A DNA stretch of 10,639 nt from Hyphomicrobiales bacterium (GTDB lineage Bacteria > Pseudomonadota > Alphaproteobacteria > Rhizobiales > Aestuariivirgaceae), in assembly GCA_014380505.1 (NCBI GenBank), contig JACMJT010000491.1:1-10639 (forward strand), given 5' to 3'. The notes beneath the pieces were generated by a model. That model ran no database searches. It saw only the letters and a list, made by a program, of their open reading frames with translations, and was not told the DNA's origin. Positions 6,039 through 10,639 of the stretch are shown in pieces (position 1 is the first letter of the stretch; each line of letters begins with the position of its first letter). The translations under genes and the position numbers were made by a program.

Positions 6039-7142
6039 ATGCAACATTCCGCGGAACCTGTCATCGTATTGCGCAATGTCGTCAAGCGGTTTGGATCGAC
6101 CGTTGCTGTCGACAATGTGAGCTTTACCGTGGCTGCCGGTGAAACCGTCTCTTTGCTCGGCCCCAGCGGTTGCGGCAAGACGACGACGCTTCGTCTGGTT
6201 TCGGGTTTCGAGGAGCCGGACGCCGGCGTGATTGAGATCGCCGGTGAATCCATGGCGGGCAAGCGGCCCTATGAACGCAATGTCGGCCTGCTATTCCAGA
6301 ACTATGCGCTGTTTCCGCATATGACGGTGGCGGGAAATGTCGCCTATGGATTGAAACATCGCCGCTGGCCCAAGGCCGAGATCGGCGATCGCGTCGGCGA
6401 GATGCTGCAGCTGGTGCGTTTGCAGGGATTCGAGGACCGCAGGCCGGGGCAGCTCAGCGGCGGCCAGCAGCAACGCGTGGCTCTGGCGCGCGTTTTGGCC
6501 ACGAAACCCAAGCTGGTTCTCCTCGATGAACCTTTGTCGGCGCTCGATGCAAAGCTGCGCGAGGAGCTGGGGATCGAACTGAAACAGATTTTGACCGCCG
6601 TCGGTTCGACGACGATCGTTGTCACCCACGATCAAGACGAAGCGATGAGCCTGGCTGACCGGATCATTGTGATGAATCGCGGCCGCATCGAGCAGATCGG
6701 CGAGCCGGACGAAATCTACATGCGGCCCAGTACGGCTTTCGTCGCATCATTCATCGGGCGGTCCAATTGGTTTCAAGGCCGGATGACCGGCGCATCGAAA
6801 CAGGGCCTCGGGCGGCTTGTTACTGGCGCCGGTACGGTACTGATGGTCAAAAATCCGGGTGTTGCGCCCGATAGCGAATGGCGGATCTGCATCCGGCCGG
6901 AGCGGATCGCGGTGGTACGCCCGCAAATCAAATCCGGTAAACCGGGTGAAAACGTACTGAATGGCGAAGTCGCCGGCGTCGTCAACATGGGCTCGGAGTT
7001 TCACTACATCAGCGAGACTGCCGAAGGCCGCATCACGGTGGTGGAGCCGAACCGTGAGGGGCCGCGGGTCAAGAAGGGTGACCGGGTCTCTCTGCTTTTC
7101 CACGCCGAGGACTGCGTCCTGCTACCGCCCGGCAGTGACTGA
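6039..7142 (+). CDS. PotA-like ABC transporter ATP-binding protein with TOBE domain
   Basis: A 367-residue ATPase that powers the importer encoded just upstream. All catalytic motifs are intact: Walker A G-P-S-G-C-G-K-T-T at 41-49, Q-loop Gln87 in L-F-Q-N-Y-A-L-F-P-H, signature L-S-G-G-Q at 139-143, Walker B L-V-L-L-D-E at 159-164 with catalytic Glu164, D-loop S-A-L-D, and the switch histidine His197 in V-T-H-D-Q-D-E-A. The C-terminal third (about 240-367) is a TOBE_2-type regulatory region containing 'I-C-I-R-P-E-R-I', the usual linker of the PotA/MalK/FbpC group. ATG 6039 gives a standard N-terminus; the frame is open upstream to 5271 but that part overlaps the permease and is not coding. 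It might also serve the ATPase-less amino-acid cassette nearby, but a polar amino-acid system normally uses a short (about 250-residue) ATPase without TOBE, so I consider that unlikely. Confidence 0.95.
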   Translation: MQHSAEPVIVLRNVVKRFGSTVAVDNVSFTVAAGETVSLLGPSGCGKTTTLRLVSGFEEPDAGVIEIAGESMAGKRPYERNVGLLFQNYALFPHMTVAGNVAYGLKHRRWPKAEIGDRVGEMLQLVRLQGFEDRRPGQLSGGQQQRVALARVLATKPKLVLLDEPLSALDAKLREELGIELKQILTAVGSTTIVVTHDQDEAMSLADRIIVMNRGRIEQIGEPDEIYMRPSTAFVASFIGRSNWFQGRMTGASKQGLGRLVTGAGTVLMVKNPGVAPDSEWRICIRPERIAVVRPQIKSGKPGENVLNGEVAGVVNMGSEFHYISETAEGRITVVEPNREGPRVKKGDRVSLLFHAEDCVLLPPGSD

Positions 7143-7159
7143 CTGGAGGCTGTTGCCGT

Positions 7160-7190
7160 GGCGGCATTGTCCCTTCGTGGAAGTGCCGCC
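7160..7190. terminator. Hairpin between convergent genes, possible weak bidirectional terminator
   Basis: GGCGGCA (7160-7166) and TGCCGCC (7184-7190) form a perfect 7-bp GC-rich stem with a 17-nt loop, in the 65-bp gap between the end of the ATPase gene and the end of the minus-strand gene. Position suits a terminator for both, but no T-run follows on either strand, so it would not be a classical intrinsic terminator. Confidence 0.35.
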
Positions 7191-7207
7191 CGCATCGCGC
7201 TTCAGCT

Positions 7208-7675
7208 TTACTTTTTGTAGGAATAGCGGAAGGTGCAGCGAGGGCTGCCGGCCATGATGGTGTGCTGGCGGTCGAGGGTCATTTTCGTATCGTAGCCCTC
7301 GCAGAAAGCCCCGTCGCGATTACATGACATGAGATGGCCGATGTGGGCCAGCCCCATCTCCTTGTAGGTTTCGGCATATTTGCAGCGGGTGACATCGAAG
7401 TTGAAGGTGGTGCCGCTGGCTTCGAGGACTTCAATTTCGAGGCCGCCGTCCTGGGTCCAGAGATCGAAAATCTTGATGAAGTGAGCCATGGAGGGGGTGC
7501 CGCCCGGCGCTTCCCCCGCAAAATGCCTGGCCTCGGCTATGGCGGCCTTGCGGATCGCCGCGTCGAGGATGGCGTTGGCCTTCGCCTCGCCCAGTTGCTC
7601 GACCATCTCGGCATGGATGGGGCCGATCACCTGGGCTTGCAGGCGGCGTTTGAGGAGGACGGGAAGTTCGGGCAT
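7208..7675 (-). CDS. L-2-amino-thiazoline-4-carboxylic acid (ATC) hydrolase-family protein
   Basis: A 155-residue soluble protein with no signal peptide or membrane segment. The C-terminal half carries the landmarks of the ATC_hydrolase family (PF14196): 'F-x-V-T-R-C-K-Y-A-E-T-Y' (about 93-104), 'E-M-G-L-A-H-I-G' and 'S-C-N-R-D' (117-121), 'E-G-Y-D' (126-129), and a closing 'T-I-M-A-G-S-x-x-C-x-F-R-Y' (139-151). Founding members open the thiazoline ring of ATC to N-carbamoyl-cysteine in bacterial L-cysteine formation. Most homologues are untested, so the reaction here is only a family label. Cysteines 98, 118, 125 and 147 are candidate functional residues. ATG at 7675 is preferred over TTG at 7687, which has no ribosome site. 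The gene converges on the ABC operon and is followed by a hairpin. No cysteine-pathway or carbamoylase gene is nearby. Confidence 0.82.
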   Translation of the reverse strand: MPELPVLLKRRLQAQVIGPIHAEMVEQLGEAKANAILDAAIRKAAIAEARHFAGEAPGGTPSMAHFIKIFDLWTQDGGLEIEVLEASGTTFNFDVTRCKYAETYKEMGLAHIGHLMSCNRDGAFCEGYDTKMTLDRQHTIMAGSPRCTFRYSYKK

Positions 7676-7697
7676 TTCTTGTTCCAAGCAAGTGAGA

Positions 7698-7703
7698 AGT
7701 ATA
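7698..7703 (-). promoter_or_regulatory. Possible -10 element for the ATC-hydrolase-family gene
   Basis: The minus strand reads TATACT here, five of six bases of the sigma-70 -10 consensus. It lies about 22 bp upstream of the ATG at 7675 and directly beside the palindromic element. No good -35 hexamer is seen at 16-18 bp, where the palindrome begins. Transcription from here would give a very short leader. Confidence 0.3.
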
Positions 7704-7707
7704 TTGC

Positions 7708-7782
7708 CTCTCCATAGCCGCCCTTGAGGCGGCTATCCAGACCCGCAGACTGGATGACCGGCTCAAGGCCGGTCATGGAGAG
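7708..7782. repeat. 75-bp palindromic element folding into a perfect four-way junction
   Basis: Every base is accounted for by a symmetric fold. The outer stem CTCTCC (7708-7713) pairs with GGAGAG (7777-7782). Hairpin 1 (7714-7736) has ATAGCCGCC pairing with GGCGGCTAT around loop CTTGA. A central hairpin (7737-7753) has CCAG pairing with CTGG around a 9-nt loop. Hairpin 2 (7754-7776) has ATGACCGGC pairing with GCCGGTCAT around loop TCAAG. Hairpins 1 and 2 are both 23 nt, and their loops are reverse complements of each other. The sequence style (stems of the ACCGGC-tcaag-GCCGGT kind joined by CCAG...CTGG) resembles the dispersed REP/BIME-like palindromes frequent between genes in Hyphomicrobiales. 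An extra copy of the stem half, ATAGCCGCC, lies just downstream at 7792-7800. It separates two divergent small genes and has no coding potential. Confidence 0.85.
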
Positions 7783-7821
7783 AAGGGAAAGATAGCCGCC
7801 GGATTGTCATGAGGAAAGCCA

Positions 7822-8091
7822 ATGACCGCGAACAAAAAAACTACGCGCCGCAACTGGCGTAACCCGGATGATGCGCCGGATCTTTCCAAGCCGAAGTGGC
7901 GGGAGCGGTTCAGCAAAGCGGACGTGATGGCCGGCAAGAAAGTTGTACGGCGCGGCAGGCCACCTTCGGAGTCGCCAAAGGTTTCAACCACCGTGCGACT
8001 GGATGCCGATGTGGTGAGATATTTCCGAGCGAAAGGCCATGGTTGGCAGACACGCCTCAACGCCGCTTTGCGAAAGGTCGCTGGTCTTTAG
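7822..8091 (+). CDS. brnA: BrnA-family antitoxin, apparently without BrnT partner
   Basis: An 89-residue basic protein. The C-terminal half 'R-R-G-R-P-P-S-E-S-P-K-V-S-T-T-V-R-L-D-A-D-V-V' then 'Y-F-R-A-K-G-H-G-W-Q-T-R-L-N-A-A-L-R-K' (residues 43-85) is the hallmark of BrnA (COG3514/PF14384). BrnA is a ribbon-helix-helix DNA-binding antitoxin that neutralises the BrnT ribonuclease and represses its own operon. The strand 54-60 and helices about 61-71 and 75-86 form the ribbon-helix-helix; the tail after it is only V-A-G-L. The start at ATG 7822 is supported by GAGGAAA at 7811-7817. In known systems brnT lies directly upstream of brnA, overlapping or nearly so. Here upstream is a palindromic repeat and a divergent unrelated gene, and downstream is tpiA, so no toxin is encoded. 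It may be a solitary regulator or anti-toxin, or a remnant. Confidence 0.85.
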   Translation: MTANKKTTRRNWRNPDDAPDLSKPKWRERFSKADVMAGKKVVRRGRPPSESPKVSTTVRLDADVVRYFRAKGHGWQTRLNAALRKVAGL

Positions 8092-8093
8092 AT

Positions 8094-8852
8094 TTACGTA
8101 TACGCCTTGATGATGCCGATGAAGTCGGCGGCTTTGAGGCTGGCGCCGCCGACGAGGGCGCCGTTGACGTTGGCGGCGGCGAGGAGTTCGGAGGCGTTCG
8201 AGGGCTTTACCGAGCCGCCGTAGAGGAGGCGGACCCCTGCTCCGTCGGCGCCCATTAAACTCGCAAGATCAGCGCGGATGTGGGTGTGGACTTCGGCGAC
8301 TTCGGCCACGGTTGGCGTCAAGCCGGTGCCGATGGCCCAGACGGGCTCGTAGGCGATGACGGTGTCGGCGGCGGTTGATCCTTCGGGCAGCGAGCCTTTG
8401 AGCTGGCGGGAGACGACTTCAAGGGTTTGGCCGGCTTTGCGTTCCGCCAGGGTTTCGCCAATGCAGATGATGGCTGTGAGGCCGGCGCGGTGGGCGGCTT
8501 TGGCTTTCTTGTTGACCATCGCGTCGGTTTCGCCGTGATCGGCGCGGCGTTCGGAGTGGCCGACGATGACGGCGCTGCAACCCGCCTCCTTCAGCATTTC
8601 CGCCGATATGTCGCCGGTGTGGGCGCCGGAGGCTTCCCAATGGCAATCCTGGGCGCCCAGCTTGATGCGGCTGCCCTTAAAGATGGCCTTGATGCCGCTG
8701 ACCAGAACCGCCGGGGGGCAGACCATGACCTCGCATTCAAGTTTCACGTCGTTGAGCATGCCGGCGAGGAGGCGCGGCTCCTTCAGCATGGCGATGCCGC
8801 CGTTCATTTTCCAGTTTCCGGCGACCAGCGGACGCGGATTCATCGATGGCAT
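8094..8852 (-). CDS. tpiA: Triose-phosphate isomerase
   Basis: A 252-residue cytosolic TIM-barrel enzyme interconverting dihydroxyacetone phosphate and glyceraldehyde 3-phosphate in glycolysis and gluconeogenesis. All active-site landmarks are present: N-W-K-M-N at 13-17 (substrate-binding Asn13 and Lys15), electrophilic His99 in I-V-G-H-S-E-R-R, catalytic base Glu169 in [11 protein letters not shown] followed by the mobile phosphate loop, and L-Y-G-G-S-V-K-P near the end. ATG 8852 is chosen because GGAGGGGG lies at the correct distance upstream and gives the normal family length. The frame is open to 8909 on the minus strand, but that 19-residue extension has no family support and crosses the promoter region. 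It is divergent from the PpiD-type gene and ends 2 bp from the convergent brnA stop. Confidence 0.98.
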   Translation of the reverse strand: MPSMNPRPLVAGNWKMNGGIAMLKEPRLLAGMLNDVKLECEVMVCPPAVLVSGIKAIFKGSRIKLGAQDCHWEASGAHTGDISAEMLKEAGCSAVIVGHSERRADHGETDAMVNKKAKAAHRAGLTAIICIGETLAERKAGQTLEVVSRQLKGSLPEGSTAADTVIAYEPVWAIGTGLTPTVAEVAEVHTHIRADLASLMGADGAGVRLLYGGSVKPSNASELLAAANVNGALVGGASLKAADFIGIIKAYT

Positions 8853-8961
8853 TGTCCCCCTCCAACCCTTTATTAGAGACACATACCGCACTTGCGAGGG
8901 GCGGGTCACCTACCTATGATGCGCGCCGCCCGCCTTGGGCTTAAACGTGAAGGACGACCCT
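8853..8961. promoter_or_regulatory. Divergent promoter region between tpiA and the PpiD-type gene
   Basis: These 109 bp must contain the start signals of both genes because they are transcribed away from each other. Ribosome sites are clear: GGAGGGGG on the minus strand (8856-8863) for tpiA and AAGGA on the plus strand (8950-8954) for the PpiD-type gene. A TAATAA-like stretch on the minus strand (around 8870-8876) is AT-rich enough for a -10 or leader, but I cannot assign -35/-10 pairs with confidence. GGCGGG (8900-8905) and CCCGCC (8929-8934) form a loose inverted repeat of doubtful meaning. Confidence 0.5.
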
Positions 8962-10639
8962 ATGCTCGATTCACTCCGCAACGCAGCTAAAAGCTGGGTG
9001 GCCAAAGTCCTGATTTTCCTGCTGGCCGCGAGTTTTGGCGTATGGGGCATAGCCGACGTGTTCACGGGCTATCGCGCCGGGGCGCTGGCAACCGTGGGCG
9101 ATGAGGAAATTTCGGGGGATCAGTTTACCCAAGCGTTCAGCAACGCCCTGCAACGCCTCAGCCAGGGGGGACAAAGGCTCTTGCCCGAGGATGCCCGCAA
9201 GCTCGGTATCGACCGGCAGGTTCTTTTCAATCTCATCCAGTCGGCCGCCGTCATCGATCAGGGCAAGACGCTGGGGCTCTCGGTGGGCGATGATCTTATC
9301 GTCAAGGAGACGCAACTGAACCCGGCGTTCCTCGATGCCTCGGGAAAATTCGACGCGGATCAATTCAGGCGCATTCTCCAGGCCAATAACCTGAGCGAGC
9401 AGATGTATCTGGCAGGCGAGCGGGAAACCCTGCTGCGCCGCGCCATCACGGATACGGTGGATGGCGATTTTCCCGCCTCCAAGACGCTGATCGAGGCTTT
9501 TTACCGCCATCGGAACGAGCAGCGCAATGCGCGTTATTTCGTGATCAAAACCGCCGACAGCGAAGCCACAGCACCCACGGACACGGAAATCAAGGCGCAG
9601 TATGACGGCAATCCGGAAACCTATACGGCGCCGGAGTATCGCATTGCCGCGATCATTAAGGCAGAGCCCGAGGACGTGGCGGCGCGCATCAACCTTGGCG
9701 ATGATGAACTCCAGGCGGGCTACGAGAAATACAAGGGCGATTACTTCACGCCGGAAAAGCGCACCATCCTGCAGATGACGTTTCCCAATGTCGAGGACGC
9801 CGGCAAGGCGAAGCAGCGCATTACCGCGGGCGAGGATTTCATGGCCATCGCCGTGGAACGGGGACTGAAGGACGCCGACGTTACTTTCGCGGACAAGATC
9901 AAGACGGATTTTTTCGATAAGGCGGTGGCGGATGCGGCATTCAGCCTGGCGCAAGATGCCGTGAGCGATCCCATCAGGGGAAGCCTCGCCGTGTCGCTCA
10001 TCAAGGTGGCGCGGGTTTCACCGGAGCACCAGAAGACTTTCGAGGAGGCCAAGGAAGACGTGGGCAAAAGGCTTCGCATCGAACGGGCGCGGGAAGAAAT
10101 CGACGCGATCTATAGCGCCGTCGAAGATGGCCGGGGCGCCCAGACCAAATTCGAGGAGATCGCCAAGACTGTGAACCTTCCCTTCCAGCTGATCGACAGG
10201 ATCGATGCGGCAGGCCAGGGAGCGGACGGCAAGGCCATGGAGATTCCGCGCAAGGAGGAATTGCTGAAGGCCATTTTCGCAAGCGATGTGGGTGTCGACA
10301 ACAATCCGCTGCCGGCGGGAGACGGCTATATCTGGTATGAGGTGCGCGAGGTGATACCGGCCAAGATCAAGCCGCTCGACACGGTGCGCCAGCAGGTGAT
10401 TGCCGACCTCACCGCGGGCAAGGTGCGCAGGCTCGCCGCCGACAAGGCCAAGGCCATGGTGGAGCGGGCCAAAAGCGGCGTGCCGCTGGAAACCATGGCA
10501 CAGGAAGCGGGCACCACGGTGCAAACGGCGCAAGGCTTGAAGCGCAGTGAAACCAATGCGAGCTTTGACGGGGGCGCTATCGCGGCACTTTTCTCCGTGC
10601 CGGAGAACGGCTTTGCCTTTGCGCTTGAACCGGACGGCA
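8962..10639 (+). CDS. PpiD/SurA_N-type membrane-anchored peptidyl-prolyl isomerase or chaperone (partial, 3' end off window)
   Basis: 559 codons are visible and the frame is still open at the window edge; family members are usually about 620-640 residues. A short cytoplasmic N-terminus (M-L-D-S-L-R-N-A-A-K-S-W) is followed by one membrane anchor (about 13-31), leaving the rest in the periplasm, as in E. coli PpiD at the Sec translocon. Residues about 32-190 match a SurA_N_3 chaperone region: 'A-T-V-G-D-E-E-I-S-G-D-Q-F', then 'Q-V-L-F-N-L-I-Q-S-A-A-V', then 'F-R-R-I-L-Q-A-N-N-L-S-E'. A parvulin-like region lies at about 264-370, beginning 'P-E-K-R-T-I-L-Q' where active parvulins have an R-H-I-L-type start. 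The catalytic histidine is therefore not evident and the domain is probably a scaffold, as also reported for E. coli PpiD. ATG 8962 has AAGGA 7 nt upstream. Its role is early folding of secreted and outer-membrane proteins. Confidence 0.9.
   Translation, partial: MLDSLRNAAKSWVAKVLIFLLAASFGVWGIADVFTGYRAGALATVGDEEISGDQFTQAFSNALQRLSQGGQRLLPEDARKLGIDRQVLFNLIQSAAVIDQGKTLGLSVGDDLIVKETQLNPAFLDASGKFDADQFRRILQANNLSEQMYLAGERETLLRRAITDTVDGDFPASKTLIEAFYRHRNEQRNARYFVIKTADSEATAPTDTEIKAQYDGNPETYTAPEYRIAAIIKAEPEDVAARINLGDDELQAGYEKYKGDYFTPEKRTILQMTFPNVEDAGKAKQRITAGEDFMAIAVERGLKDADVTFADKIKTDFFDKAVADAAFSLAQDAVSDPIRGSLAVSLIKVARVSPEHQKTFEEAKEDVGKRLRIERAREEIDAIYSAVEDGRGAQTKFEEIAKTVNLPFQLIDRIDAAGQGADGKAMEIPRKEELLKAIFASDVGVDNNPLPAGDGYIWYEVREVIPAKIKPLDTVRQQVIADLTAGKVRRLAADKAKAMVERAKSGVPLETMAQEAGTTVQTAQGLKRSETNASFDGGAIAALFSVPENGFAFALEPDG

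Noticed and set aside
7687..7821. Possible brnT remnant upstream of brnA
   Set aside because: The interval is almost entirely the palindromic element plus a ribosome site. No BrnT-like peptide could be read in any frame.
8971..9954. Long minus-strand open frame of 327 codons
   Set aside because: It lies wholly antisense to the PpiD-type gene, whose plus-strand translation shows a clear anchor and SurA_N motifs. The minus frame shows no family motif; it results from GC-rich codon bias.
1..10639. CRISPR array, tRNA, rRNA, insertion sequence or phage genes
   Set aside because: I saw no regularly spaced direct repeats, no cloverleaf with tRNA consensus, and no transposase or integrase motifs. 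The 7708-7782 cloverleaf-like fold lacks a T-loop sequence and an anticodon arm of the proper size.

Overview
The window looks like chromosomal DNA of an alphaproteobacterium, most likely Hyphomicrobiales (Rhizobiales). The reasons are a GC-rich composition with GC-rich third codon positions, an abundance of ABC importers, a tpiA gene divergent from a PpiD-type periplasmic folding factor, and palindromic intergenic repeats of the style common in that order. This placement is inferred from gene content; there is no rRNA or other marker in the window.

Layout. Positions 1-92 hold the end of a gene, probably a DUF427 protein. A folded intergenic repeat (112-236) precedes a LysE/RhtB-type amino-acid exporter (259-870). 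Next comes a polar amino-acid ABC cassette: a Sec-exported binding protein (971-1765) and two permeases (1774-2442 and 2439-3092). It has no ATPase gene. After a 161-bp gap carrying a candidate operator palindrome comes a complete PotDBCA-like ABC importer: a binding protein with a twin-arginine-like signal (3254-4321), two permeases (4361-5209, 5197-6030) and a TOBE-containing ATPase (6039-7142). Convergent to it is a small ATC-hydrolase-family gene (7208-7675, minus). A 75-bp perfect four-way-junction palindrome (7708-7782) separates that gene from a BrnA-type antitoxin gene with no visible BrnT toxin (7822-8091). The antitoxin gene ends 2 bp from the end of tpiA (8094-8852, minus). The window closes with the first 559 codons of a PpiD/SurA_N-type membrane-anchored chaperone (8962 onward), transcribed divergently from tpiA.

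How it fits together. The left 7 kb is a transport block: one exporter and two importers for small nitrogenous solutes (amino acids, and probably polyamines or similar cations). The right 2.5 kb is housekeeping (glycolysis, envelope protein folding), with two small accessory genes and a mobile-repeat-like palindrome between the blocks. I see no rRNA, tRNA, CRISPR array, insertion sequence, phage gene or clear novel multi-gene system. The most unusual items are the two highly structured intergenic palindromes, the orphan antitoxin, the incomplete amino-acid importer with an altered EAA loop, and the candidate operator in front of the second importer.
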